A program made the position numbers and the translations under genes. The notes under the pieces are model-generated. The model was not told the DNA's origin. It worked only from the letters and a program-made list of their open reading frames with translations, and ran no database searches. A DNA stretch of 64,000 nt from Halapricum hydrolyticum (lineage in GTDB: Archaea; Halobacteriota; Halobacteria; Halobacteriales; Haloarculaceae): NCBI RefSeq assembly GCF_025517535.1, contig NZ_JAOPKC010000002.1, positions 124,001-188,000 on the forward strand, read 5' to 3'. Shown piece by piece: positions 24,749 through 33,503 of this stretch. The stretch's first letter is position 1, and each line of letters opens with the position of its first letter.

Positions 24749-25855
24749 CTAGAGAACGTCCATTGCCTCGAGACGCTCGGGCAGGTACGTCTCCGTGACG
24801 AAATCCAGCCCGTGGGAGGCCAGCGCCTGCTGTTCGGACTTCTTCTCGATGTCCAGTTGCAGTTCGATCTGCTCTCGCCAGTAATCGGTCTGGAATCGCG
24901 GATCTTCCAGTTCGGATTCGAGCGCGTTGATGTCCGAATCGCTCAGCGGATCGGTCGGCAGGTCGTATTCGACGATGTCTTCCGGCTGGACGCCGACGAA
25001 CTGCGCCTGGGGTGTGGCCAGATACTCCGAGAGGTGTGCGGATTTGATCGAGCCGTACGCGACCGAGCCGTAGATCCGGTACGACCAGGGATCCCCGTCA
25101 GTGAACACCGTCACCGGCAGGTCGAGTTCGTCGTGCAGGCGTTTGGTGATCCGCCGTGTCGCGCGGGCGGGCTGCCCCTTCAGATGAACGATCAGGGCGT
25201 TGTGCTCCTCGTCGAAGCCGTTTTCGACGAGCCGATCGCGCATCCCACCGGTCTCGACCGCCAGCACGAAGTCGGCGTCGTTTTCAAGGAATTCGATCTG
25301 ATCGGGGTTGTTCGGGATCTGATAGCCGCCTTCACCGACGTCCTCCTGACAGTGGATCTCCCGCTCGCCCCGGCGAGTTTGCTCGCGGATCAGCAGCGGC
25401 CCCATCAGCGTCGCGCCCGATTCCTCCGGACGCATGTGGAAGTCCTCACGCGTGACCCCGGAGACGATCTCCAGGTCCTCGATCAGCTGGTTCGATTCGT
25501 CCTGGCTGTTGAACTGTGCCTCGGCGAGATCCCAGGACTCGCTGAGGTAGTACAGCTCACGCAGGGTCGACGAACGGTCCTCGCCGAGTTGCTGGGCGAG
25601 GAAGTCGATCGTGTAGACAGCCTTCAGTAGCTTCTGTGCCCCCGAGACGGTCTTCGCGCTCCGGGTCGATGTCCGGTCACCGTACACCCAGACGCCGCTG
25701 TCCTCGTCGTACTCGATGTTGGTCTTCGTCCGGGTCGGGACCTGCAACCGGGGTACGTCGCCGTCCTCGAACTGCTCGTAGAACTGTTCGGCCAGATCGA
25801 GAAGTCGCTGGCGCGCGTCGCCCTCGCCGTAGTTAGTGTGGTCGTCTGCGCTCAT
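24749..25855 (-). CDS. top6A: DNA topoisomerase VI subunit A
   Basis: This 368-residue Spo11-like cleavage subunit has its catalytic tyrosine in TLRELYYLSES (Tyr102/103) within the winged-helix domain. A TOPRIM domain follows in the C-terminal half (FVLAVETGGM and TDGDPWSYRIYG). With subunit B it decatenates and relaxes DNA. The start overlaps the top6B stop by 4 bases (ATGA). Confidence 0.97.
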   Translation of the reverse strand: MSADDHTNYGEGDARQRLLDLAEQFYEQFEDGDVPRLQVPTRTKTNIEYDEDSGVWVYGDRTSTRSAKTVSGAQKLLKAVYTIDFLAQQLGEDRSSTLRELYYLSESWDLAEAQFNSQDESNQLIEDLEIVSGVTREDFHMRPEESGATLMGPLLIREQTRRGEREIHCQEDVGEGGYQIPNNPDQIEFLENDADFVLAVETGGMRDRLVENGFDEEHNALIVHLKGQPARATRRITKRLHDELDLPVTVFTDGDPWSYRIYGSVAYGSIKSAHLSEYLATPQAQFVGVQPEDIVEYDLPTDPLSDSDINALESELEDPRFQTDYWREQIELQLDIEKKSEQQALASHGLDFVTETYLPERLEAMDVL

Positions 25856-28272
25856 TGTTGGATCGTGAGTTTCTCGTCGTCGATTCCCTCGACGGCGATC
25901 TCGCTGTCGGCGTCGTCGTCGATGCTGTACTCCAGCCGTGCTGTCTCGCCGCTACTCACCGTCGGGGACCACTTGAGATAGTACTCGCCGTCCATCTCGA
26001 CGACGTTCGCCCCGTTCGCGTTCTGTGGCTCGGCGCCGAGGATCTCCGTCAACGCGACGTCAGCGTTGCGATCGGAGTTGTTCTCGATGCTGATGGTCGC
26101 CGTGCCGTCCTCGACCACCCGCTCGACCAGCACGTTGTTCATGATGCGGGCCAGCGCCTCGTCGATGTCTGGCTCTTCGCGGCCCGTCACTGACGCGAGT
26201 TTCTCGGCCATCTCCGGCAGAATCGTCGCCAGCTTGTCCTGTTTCTCGCGGCGCTTGCGCATCGATCGACGCTTTTTGAGGTAGCTTTTGAGATCACGGG
26301 CCGCTTCCCGGACGGCGAGTTCGATCTCGCTTTCGATCTCGGGCACGTTCGCGACCGCGTCTTTGGACTCGCTGGTGAAGGGGACGTTCGTCGACGCGAC
26401 GTGGATCATTACGACCGCAGGACCGTTCGGGATGCCGCTCCCGCCGGGTTGATCGAGCCCGTAGTTGCGCCAGTTGATCTCCTTGACGACGTCGGTCGTC
26501 GCACACGCCCCGCGCTGGTAGACGAGCGGCACGCGGTTGGCAAAGCGCATCACGTCGACGCTACTACTGTCCTCTAGTTCGCCGCCGTAGGCGATCCCCG
26601 CTTCGACGATGAACGGATCGCCACCGTGGACTGCGGCGTCACGGGTCGCCGCGGCGTAGAAGTCCGCGTCGAATTCCTTTTTCAGCCCGGACAGCACCAG
26701 CTCTTCGGTGATCGGAGCGAGACAGCCCGTCGGCGGCGACATGATGTCGGTCGCCCGCATCGCCTCGAGCAACTCGGAGGCGGCGTCGCGGTCGTCGGCG
26801 ATGGCCGATACCGTCGGCGGATCGTCCGGTACCGTCACCATCACCGCCCAGACCTCCTCGATCACGTTCTCGCGGGCGGTTTCGCCAAACGTGGCGTCGT
26901 CGTACTCTTCGGTCGCGTCGGCGGCCCGGTCGACGTACTCAGTCAGGTCGTCGCGCGTCAGTCGATGCCGGCGATCCTCGCTGCCGACGAACTTCGCGGC
27001 GAGTCGCTCGGCCAGCCCCTGGATCGTGGCGTCGTCCTTGCGCGTGCTGGTCGCCGCGTCCACGAGTTTATAGAGGTCGGCGGTGATCGCGTCCGTCCGA
27101 GATTCTTTCTCGTCCCCGCCCAGTATCTGTGTCCAGGCGGCCTCGGTGGCCTTCTCTCGAACCGTCGAACCGAAGGTCGTCCCGAAATCGTTCGCGACGG
27201 TCTCGGCCTTGCTGTCGACGATCTCCCGGAGCTGGTGGTAGGCCACTCGATCCCGGTCGGCGATCGTCCCGGCGACCGCCTCCGCGAAGGTCTTCGTCGC
27301 GTCTTTACCCTTGTTGGCGACCGCCCCGCGGACGGCCGCCTGAACGTCCGCGTCTTCGTGAACCTGTGGTGGCCGCCAGGCCATCTCGCGGCCGAAGTGG
27401 CGATCGCGGAACCGATCGACGACGCTGTCTGCGGTCTTCTGGCCGACGCGGGTGAACTCCTCCTGCAAGAACCCGGAGACCGAATAGGAGTCGGTCGCCT
27501 CCAGCATCTTCAAAAGCGTCCCGAGTTCGACGCCGTGAGGATGGGGGCGGATCTCCTCGGTCTCGGCCGGGAGTTCGGCCCCGTCCGCGCGTTCGAACTT
27601 CAGCGGTTCCTCGAGACTCGGCTCGGCGAACTCGATGCGGGCGTGGGGGTTGACGACCGCTGTCTGCTCGACGTACTCGTGGAGGCTCTGTCGAGCGCGC
27701 ATGTTCGCCTCCAGTTCCAGTTCGATCCGCGTGCCGTGCGGGCGATCCCACGACGCCGTCTCTTCGACGCTGATCTCGGGCTCGTTAGTGTCGGTGTCGA
27801 TGATCAACTCGAAGTACTGTGCCTCGCTGGATCCTTTTGTCCGGGAAGTAATCTTTGCCGGCTTGCCGCTGGTGAGCTGTGCGTAGAGCACAGCTGCCGA
27901 GATTCCGATACCCTGCTGACCTCTATTTTGTTCACGCTTATGAAACCTTGAACCATAGAGAAGCTTCCCGAATACTTTCGGGATCTGATCTTTCGTGATC
28001 CCGGGGCCGTTATCTTCGATGACCAACCGGTAGTAGTCGCCGAGATCCTCGATCTCGACGTAGATGTCGGGGAAGATATCGGCTTCCTCACAGGCGTCGA
28101 GACTGTTGTCGACGCCCTCTTTGACGGCCGTGACGAGTGCCCGGGCACCCGAGTCGAACCCGAGCATGTGCTTGTTCTTCTCGAAGAACTCGGCGATCGA
28201 GATCTGTCGCTGGCTCTCGGCCAGCTCCTCGGCGATCCCTGAATCGCCCAGCGTCGACTGCATCGATGGCAT
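25852..28272 (-). CDS. top6B: DNA topoisomerase VI subunit B
   Basis: This 806-residue GHKL ATPase subunit has KEGVDNSLDACEEA, EDNGPGITKDQIP and GSRFHKREQNRGQQGIGISA nucleotide-binding motifs. A helix-two-turn-helix/transducer region and a C-terminal Ig-like extension typical of haloarchaeal Top6B follow. It is the first gene of the top6B-top6A unit. An ATG nine bases inside (28263) is an equally good start. Confidence 0.97.
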   Translation of the reverse strand: MPSMQSTLGDSGIAEELAESQRQISIAEFFEKNKHMLGFDSGARALVTAVKEGVDNSLDACEEADIFPDIYVEIEDLGDYYRLVIEDNGPGITKDQIPKVFGKLLYGSRFHKREQNRGQQGIGISAAVLYAQLTSGKPAKITSRTKGSSEAQYFELIIDTDTNEPEISVEETASWDRPHGTRIELELEANMRARQSLHEYVEQTAVVNPHARIEFAEPSLEEPLKFERADGAELPAETEEIRPHPHGVELGTLLKMLEATDSYSVSGFLQEEFTRVGQKTADSVVDRFRDRHFGREMAWRPPQVHEDADVQAAVRGAVANKGKDATKTFAEAVAGTIADRDRVAYHQLREIVDSKAETVANDFGTTFGSTVREKATEAAWTQILGGDEKESRTDAITADLYKLVDAATSTRKDDATIQGLAERLAAKFVGSEDRRHRLTRDDLTEYVDRAADATEEYDDATFGETARENVIEEVWAVMVTVPDDPPTVSAIADDRDAASELLEAMRATDIMSPPTGCLAPITEELVLSGLKKEFDADFYAAATRDAAVHGGDPFIVEAGIAYGGELEDSSSVDVMRFANRVPLVYQRGACATTDVVKEINWRNYGLDQPGGSGIPNGPAVVMIHVASTNVPFTSESKDAVANVPEIESEIELAVREAARDLKSYLKKRRSMRKRREKQDKLATILPEMAEKLASVTGREEPDIDEALARIMNNVLVERVVEDGTATISIENNSDRNADVALTEILGAEPQNANGANVVEMDGEYYLKWSPTVSSGETARLEYSIDDDADSEIAVEGIDDEKLTIQQ

Positions 28273-28414
28273 TCGTTAGGCAAAAGCAGTTCTGCCCGCC
28301 TTAAAGACTTCTCGGTGCCGCAGTGAAAGTGAAGACGGAGGCGACTGTGGGCGTCGGGGGACACACCGTAGCGACAGCGCGGGAGCAGTCCCGGCTACCG
28401 GCATGTGGTGGATG

Positions 28415-29473
28415 TCACGGCCGTTCGAGGGTGACCTTGCGCGCCTCGTAATCTTCGAGGAACGAGTCGGGGCCACCGATCGAAACCTTCCTCTCGTCGG
28501 TTTCGATAATGATCGTGTGTTCGATCGGGATCGTGTTCGTCCGCGGTTCGACCATTCCCTGGCGGGTCTCGACGACAGTTCCCTGCAGCGTGGTGAACGG
28601 CTCGTCAGTGTCGACGGGCTGGGCGGTCGCCCGGGCGTAGACCGTCGCCTCGGCCTGGTTGTGCAGCGTCGCCTGCAGCGTCGCATGGCGGAAACTTCGG
28701 TACGTCTGAGGGAGTTCGACCGGATCGACCACGAAGTGTTGCTGGGCGAACGGCCAGTAGTTCGCGAGAAACGATCCGGCGATGATCGGCACGATCTGCC
28801 CCTGGACGATGGCGATCGCGCGATCGTCACTGTTGGCACGGGAGACCATTTCCGCTGGCGAGGCGATTCCGAGCTGTTCGTCGGCCGCCAGCAGGACCGG
28901 CATGCCGAGTTCCCAGACGCGAACGACGCTTCCGACGGGGCCGTCGACGTCATCGAGGACGTGCTCGGGATCGTCGACGTCGCTGATCAACAGCAACACC
29001 AGGACGCCGCGGTTGATCGCTGCCGAGAGTTCCTCGGCCACTTCGGGAAGATAGCCTTCGGGAACGGCGAGTACTAGCTCCCGTTCGGCACTCTCGATGT
29101 ATTCCCGCAGACGCTTGATGACCGTTACACGCGATTTAATGACGTCGAACCGCTGCGGTCGTGAGGAAGTCTCGGAGTAGCGCTGTTTCAGTGCGGGCTC
29201 GATCTCCTCGAGCCGTCCGGCGAGCAGCCCGATCACGTCTTCGGGTGGCTTTGCCCGGATCTTCGTCGGAACGACGTGGTCGTCGACGTCGACGAAGCCT
29301 CGCTCTTCGAGCTTCTCACAGATGCTGTACACGTAGCGTTTGGAAACGCCAGTGTCGTCTGCAATCGTGCTCGCCTTCGCTTCACCGTGTTCGAGAATCG
29401 TGAGATACGTCTGGATCTCCTTTTCGGAGAGCCCGAATTGCTTGAGCTGGCTTTCGAGTGCCGCCGAATTCAT
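28415..29473 (-). CDS. trmB: TrmB-family sugar-responsive transcription regulator
   Basis: The protein has 352 residues from MNSAALESQLKQFGLSEKE. The N-terminal winged helix-turn-helix (residues 1-75) has GEAKASTIADDTGVSKRYVYSICEKLEERGFV. A phospholipase-D-like TrmB middle domain and a beta-rich C-terminal effector domain follow. TrmB proteins bind sugars and control sugar transport, glycolysis and gluconeogenesis in archaea. It is divergent from malQ and near other glucan genes. A 24-codon upstream ORF ends in ATGA at its start codon, with a GGGGGGTG Shine-Dalgarno-like run 9-16 bases before it. Confidence 0.88.
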   Translation of the reverse strand: MNSAALESQLKQFGLSEKEIQTYLTILEHGEAKASTIADDTGVSKRYVYSICEKLEERGFVDVDDHVVPTKIRAKPPEDVIGLLAGRLEEIEPALKQRYSETSSRPQRFDVIKSRVTVIKRLREYIESAERELVLAVPEGYLPEVAEELSAAINRGVLVLLLISDVDDPEHVLDDVDGPVGSVVRVWELGMPVLLAADEQLGIASPAEMVSRANSDDRAIAIVQGQIVPIIAGSFLANYWPFAQQHFVVDPVELPQTYRSFRHATLQATLHNQAEATVYARATAQPVDTDEPFTTLQGTVVETRQGMVEPRTNTIPIEHTIIIETDERKVSIGGPDSFLEDYEARKVTLERP

Positions 29474-29544
29474 GCTCTGGCACCCCCCGTGACCCTGACC
29501 GCGCTGTCGTCGATCCGATCTAACGTCGGTCTGTGTATCCTCAT
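29470..29544 (-). CDS. Upstream ORF coupled to trmB
   Basis: A 24-codon frame starting MRIHRPTLDRIDD ends with TGA overlapping the trmB ATG (ATGA, 29470-29473). A minus-strand TATA-like AATATATGT at 29572-29580 is about 30 bases before its ATG, so a leaderless mRNA would begin with this frame. It contains a TTA leucine codon, uncommon in such GC-rich DNA. A role in controlling trmB translation is inferred only. Confidence 0.4.
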   Translation of the reverse strand: MRIHRPTLDRIDDSAVRVTGGARA

Positions 29545-29569
29545 CTTGATTGTACTCAAACACTCAGCA

Positions 29570-29580
29570 CACATATATTG
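29570..29580 (-). promoter_or_regulatory. trmB promoter TATA element
   Basis: The minus-strand sequence CAATATATGTG is the only strong TATA-like motif upstream of trmB. It is spaced for transcription starting near 29544-29550, at the upstream ORF start. Confidence 0.45.
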
Positions 29581-29684
29581 TTTGTAATCTTTCTTCATAC
29601 GTGTGCCCGTTGAAACTGGCCGTTGGTCCGTCGGGACGAATCTGCCACTTTCAAGTCTTCGGGCGAATAACTAAAACGATACGA

Positions 29685-31178
29685 ATGGACTTCGATAGAC
29701 AGAGCGGACTGTTCTTGCACATCGCTTCGCTACCGGGACCGGACGGCATCGGAACGCTCGGTGAGCCGGCGGAAACCTTCGTCGACTTTCTCGCCGACTC
29801 CGGGCAATCGCTATGGCAGTTCTGCCCGCTCGGCCCGACGATCCCGATCCACGACAACTCTCCGTATCAGTCGTATTCGGCGTTCGCCGGCAATCCTCTC
29901 TTTATCGACCTGGAGGACCTGGTCGAGCGTGGCTGGCTGGCCGAACTCGACCGTCCGGACTTCGACGATGGTCACGTGGAATACGGACCGGTCAGAGAGT
30001 ACAAGGAAGCGCGCCTCGAGGACGCCTTCGAGACGTTCCAGGCCGAGGCGAGCGACGACGAACGGGCGGCTTTCGAACAGTTCAAAGACGACGCCGGCGA
30101 GTGGCTCGACGAATACGCGCTGTATCGGGCTCTCAGGACGCATTTCGACGGCGTCTCCTGGCTCGACTGGCCCGAAGACGCGAAGATGCGCGATCCGGAC
30201 GCGCTCGAGGAGTATCGAGAGCAACTGTCCGAGACGATCGAGTTCCGGGAGTTCCTCCAGTGGCTGTTCGACCAGCAGTGGTCGGAACTGAAAGACTACG
30301 CCAACGAGCGCGGCGTCGGCCTCGTCGGCGACATGCCGATCTACGTCGACCTCGACAGTGCCGACGTCTGGGCCAACCCCGAGATCTTCAAGCTCGACGA
30401 GGAGCGCGAACCGCAGTACGTCTCCGGCGTCCCGCCGGACGAGTTCTCAGACGACGGCCAGATGTGGGGAACGCCCGTCTACGACTGGGAGACGCTGGCC
30501 GAGCGGGACTACGGCTGGTGGGTCAAACGTTTCGAACGCCTGCTCCAGCGGGTCGACATCTTCCGCATCGATCACTTCAAAGGGTTCGAGAGCTACTGGG
30601 AGATCCCTGCCGACGCCGACACCGCCCGCGAGGGCGAGTGGGTCGACGGCCCACACGAAGCGGTCTTCCACGCCGTCCGCGACGAACTTGGTGATCTACC
30701 GATCGTCGTCGAAGACCTCGGTGAGATCACCGACGAAATGGACCGCATCCGCGACGAACTTGACTATCCGGGGATGAACGTCGCGGCCTTCGCCGACTGG
30801 TGTGACGGCGACAGTCGCTATCACCCCGTCACCTACGACGAGAATTCCGTCTCCTACACCTCGACGCACGACACCGACACCCTCGTCGGCTGGTACGAAG
30901 ACCTCGACGACCGCCAGCGGGACTGTCTCCATTACGCCGTCGACTACGAGGGCGGGGACGTCCACTGGGACATTCTCGATACCGTCTGGGGATCGGACTC
31001 GGTCATCACGCTCGCACAGGTCCAGGACCCGCTCGGATACGGCTCGGAAGCGCGGTTCAACGTGCCCGGCACGGAAGAAGGCAACTGGTCCTGGCGGGTC
31101 AGCGAGGACGCCCTGTCCGGCGACGTGGCACAGCGACTGTACGATATCACCGAGGCGACCGGACGGCTGACCGACTAG
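29685..31178 (+). CDS. malQ: 4-alpha-glucanotransferase (amylomaltase, GH77)
   Basis: The 497-residue cytoplasmic disproportionating enzyme starts MDFDRQSGLFLHIASLPG. The GH77 catalytic residues are visible in order: the nucleophile Asp in FRIDHFKGFESYWEIP (about residue 295), the acid/base Glu in VVEDLGEIT (about 342) and the stabiliser Asp in SYTSTHDTDT (about 394). It lengthens and shortens maltodextrins so that phosphorylase and glucoamylase can use them. It is divergent from trmB, a likely regulator. Confidence 0.95.
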   Translation: MDFDRQSGLFLHIASLPGPDGIGTLGEPAETFVDFLADSGQSLWQFCPLGPTIPIHDNSPYQSYSAFAGNPLFIDLEDLVERGWLAELDRPDFDDGHVEYGPVREYKEARLEDAFETFQAEASDDERAAFEQFKDDAGEWLDEYALYRALRTHFDGVSWLDWPEDAKMRDPDALEEYREQLSETIEFREFLQWLFDQQWSELKDYANERGVGLVGDMPIYVDLDSADVWANPEIFKLDEEREPQYVSGVPPDEFSDDGQMWGTPVYDWETLAERDYGWWVKRFERLLQRVDIFRIDHFKGFESYWEIPADADTAREGEWVDGPHEAVFHAVRDELGDLPIVVEDLGEITDEMDRIRDELDYPGMNVAAFADWCDGDSRYHPVTYDENSVSYTSTHDTDTLVGWYEDLDDRQRDCLHYAVDYEGGDVHWDILDTVWGSDSVITLAQVQDPLGYGSEARFNVPGTEEGNWSWRVSEDALSGDVAQRLYDITEATGRLTD

Positions 31179-31197
31179 AGCCTCGACGCTTTCTCTA

Positions 31198-31277
31198 ATA
31201 CTGCCGGCTGTAACTTTTCGAAAGGATTCGACACACCGGGGTGTCGAACATCTTCACGAACTTACAGCCGGCAGTAT
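31198..31277. repeat. 80-bp palindromic element, family P copy 1
   Basis: Perfect 16-bp outer arms (31198-31213 with 31262-31277) contain the word CTGCCGGCTGTAA. Inside are a TTCGAAA loop, an inner stem TTCGACAC/GTGTCGAA and a conserved right loop ATCTTCACGAAC. Copies of exactly the same length lie at 49485-49564 and 61096-61175. This copy is between malQ and the MATE gene. Confidence 0.85.
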
Positions 31278-31347
31278 AAGCGCCGCCTTCATTTCTTTCC
31301 CGACGAACGTTCGGACAGTGACCTCTCCAGAGCGACGTGGCATCGAC

Positions 31348-32790
31348 ATGACGACGGGCGCGATATCGCCGAAACTGCTCCATCTAGCCTGGCCGCTCGT
31401 GCTGGGGAACCTCCTCCAGACAGTGTACAACCTCGCCGATATGTTCTGGGTCGGCCGGGTGGGTCGCGAATCCGTCGCCGCGGTCGCACTGATGTTTCCG
31501 CTGTCGTGGATGTTCGTCTCGACGTCGATCGGGATCACCGCCGCGACGATTGCGCTGGTCTCACAGCACGTCGGGGCCGGCGACGAGCGCCGGGCCGATC
31601 GGGTCGTCGCCCAGACGGTGCTGCTGACGCTCGTGGTCGGGCTTGTCCTGGCCGCACTCGGGTGGACGTTCCGAGTAGACTTGCTTTCGCTGATGGGTGC
31701 CGACGGACGAGTGTTCATCGAAGCCCTGGCTTACATCGAGATCATCTTCCTCGCGCTGCCACTGACGTTCCTGTTTTTCGCCTTCCGTGCGTCCCTGCAG
31801 GGCGCGGGCGACACCAGGACCGCGATGTGGCTGGTTCTGCTGTCGGCGGGCGTGAACGTCGTCCTCGATCCCTTTCTGATCCTCGGGTGGGGACCGTTCC
31901 CGGCGATGGGGACGCGGGGTGCCGGCTGGGCGACGTTCGTCTCCCGCGGGCTCGCGACCGCCGCCGGCATCGGGATCCTCCTGCGCGGTGGGTTCGGCGT
32001 CAAACTCCACGCCGGCGACCTCCGTCCGGATCCCCGCATCCTCCGAAAGCTGATCGATATCGGCTACCCGGGGACGCTGGACGGCTGGGCCCGGAGTTTC
32101 GCCGCGGTCGTGATGGCAGCGTTCGTGACGCCCTTCGGCGACGCCGCCATCGCCGCCTACGGCGTCGGCGTCCGCCTGATGTCGGTGACGTGGTCGGTCG
32201 CGGGTGCGGTCGGGCAGGCCACCGCGACCGGCGTCGGCCAGAACCTCGGCGCGGAGACGCCCGACCGGGCCGGACGCGTAACCTGGGTCGCTACCGGCAG
32301 CACGATGGCGCTTCTGGGCGTCGCAGCGGGGATCTGTCTGCTCGTCCCCGAGTTGCTGATCCGGGTGTTCCTCGACGACCCTGCGACCGTCAGCGAAGGC
32401 GTGACCTTCCTGTATATCATCGCCCCGTTCTGGGCGTTTTTCGGCGGGACGATGGTCATCCAGGGCGCGTTCCGCGGAGCCGGCCAGACGAAAGTCGCGA
32501 TGGCGCTCTCGCTGCTCTCCCGGTGGGTGTTCCGGGTGCCCGTGGCGATCGTCCTGGCGTTCTCGCTCGCGATCGCGTTCCCGACCGGTCACACCTTCGA
32601 GACGCTCGGGATCGGTGTCGAGGGGATCTGGATCGCCTTCTCGGTCGGCGGGTTCCTGTCGTTTCTGGTGGCGGTGGCCTGGTTCCGGCTGGGTCGCTGG
32701 CAGGAGGGCGTCATCGAGGACGACGAGGGACGTGCGTCATTAGCCGAGGAGACGGCCGTCGAAGACTCAGGGCTTGACGTTGACGATTGA
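31348..32790 (+). CDS. MATE-family multidrug/Na+ antiporter-type transporter
   Basis: The protein has about 480 residues and 12 transmembrane segments in two homologous halves (AWPLVLGNLLQTVYNLADMFWVGR and, repeated, DIGYPGTLDGWARSFAAVVMAAFV). This is the NorM/DinF-like MATE fold, an exporter of cationic compounds driven by Na+ or H+. A GTG at 31318 would add ten residues; the ATG is preferred because the extra residues are polar and unlike the family. The short upstream region is occupied by palindromic element P1. Confidence 0.88.
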   Translation: MTTGAISPKLLHLAWPLVLGNLLQTVYNLADMFWVGRVGRESVAAVALMFPLSWMFVSTSIGITAATIALVSQHVGAGDERRADRVVAQTVLLTLVVGLVLAALGWTFRVDLLSLMGADGRVFIEALAYIEIIFLALPLTFLFFAFRASLQGAGDTRTAMWLVLLSAGVNVVLDPFLILGWGPFPAMGTRGAGWATFVSRGLATAAGIGILLRGGFGVKLHAGDLRPDPRILRKLIDIGYPGTLDGWARSFAAVVMAAFVTPFGDAAIAAYGVGVRLMSVTWSVAGAVGQATATGVGQNLGAETPDRAGRVTWVATGSTMALLGVAAGICLLVPELLIRVFLDDPATVSEGVTFLYIIAPFWAFFGGTMVIQGAFRGAGQTKVAMALSLLSRWVFRVPVAIVLAFSLAIAFPTGHTFETLGIGVEGIWIAFSVGGFLSFLVAVAWFRLGRWQEGVIEDDEGRASLAEETAVEDSGLDVDD

Positions 32791-32853
32791 GGGCCCACGG
32801 CGAGTGGACTTATACGAGGTGGGCGATTGTTCGGGGTTGTGAGGGGCATGTGC

Positions 32854-32880
32854 TGCTGAATACAGCGCGCATATTCAGCA
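32854..32880. repeat. Nine-base inverted repeat, possible IS-end relic
   Basis: TGCTGAATA and TATTCAGCA flank a nine-base GC-rich spacer. No transposase reading frame is attached. It sits in the 713-base gene-poor gap (32791-33503) together with the IS605-type remnant. Confidence 0.35.
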
Positions 32881-32990
32881 CAAATAGGCTGCCGTAAGCT
32901 GCCAATCGTCTTTTCAGACAAAAGCCATTGTGACCGTCTGGAATTGCATCGCAAGAGGAGACACAAAAGTAATATTAACTTATTAATGCC

Positions 32991-33460
32991 TTGTGAACTA
33001 CCCCGACCTACCGCGCTCGGGCCTACTCGGCCCTCGCTTGTTGAGGTCGGGGCTTCCTGTTTCTGTGTCGGAGCTTGCATCCGACGTGGACACAGCGTTG
33101 ACGAGAGCACGGCTCTCGTTCGCACACCAGAAATCTCTGATTTCTGGGGACGGCTCTAGACTCCGCAGGCGGTTTCCCTTGACAGGCGGTTCGGAGTGTC
33201 CCACTCCTACCGGTTCGACACTCAGCCGCAACCGCCGCTGCACGCTTCTTGTCGCGTTTGAACAACGTCGGAAGCACGGCGAGCATCTTACTCCCCCCTT
33301 CGACCGCCGGGGTAGTAAGGCCATGCCGTACAGTGGAAGTGAAACCGATGACGGGCGCTGTATTCCCTCCCTGCTCGCGCCTTCGGCGCTCGCTGAGGAA
33401 GGGGGCTTAGCGCCCTGCACTGCAGATGCTAAAACCTCGATCCCTGGTATCATCTCTATA
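32991..33460 (-). mobile_element. IS200/IS605-type remnant or non-autonomous derivative
   Basis: On the minus strand the end reads GAAGCCCCGACCTCAACAAG, then a GC-rich stretch, then AGGTCGGGGTAGTTCAC. It forms a 9-bp subterminal hairpin (CCCCGACCT with AGGTCGGGG) and finishes in TTCAC. This matches my memory of haloarchaeal IS1341/IS605 right ends. The open frame reading into it (DASSDTETGSPDLNKRG) resembles the last residues of their TnpB proteins. No intact tnpA or tnpB is present. Towards 33360-33420 there are further GC-rich hairpins such as GCGCC-TTC-GGCGC. The left boundary is uncertain. Confidence 0.6.
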
Positions 33461-33474
33461 ACAAATACGCTTGA

Positions 33475-33496
33475 GCCGGGTAGTATACTACCCGGC
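33475..33496. promoter_or_regulatory. 22-bp perfect palindrome at the multicopper oxidase promoter
   Basis: GCCGGGTAGTA (33475-33485) is followed directly by its complement TACTACCCGGC. The palindrome ends 7 bases before the ATG at 33504, and its centre AGTATACT is the only TATA-like sequence close by. An operator for a dimeric repressor, perhaps metal-responsive, is the simplest reading. Confidence 0.55.
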
Positions 33497-33503
33497 AAAA
33501 GAC

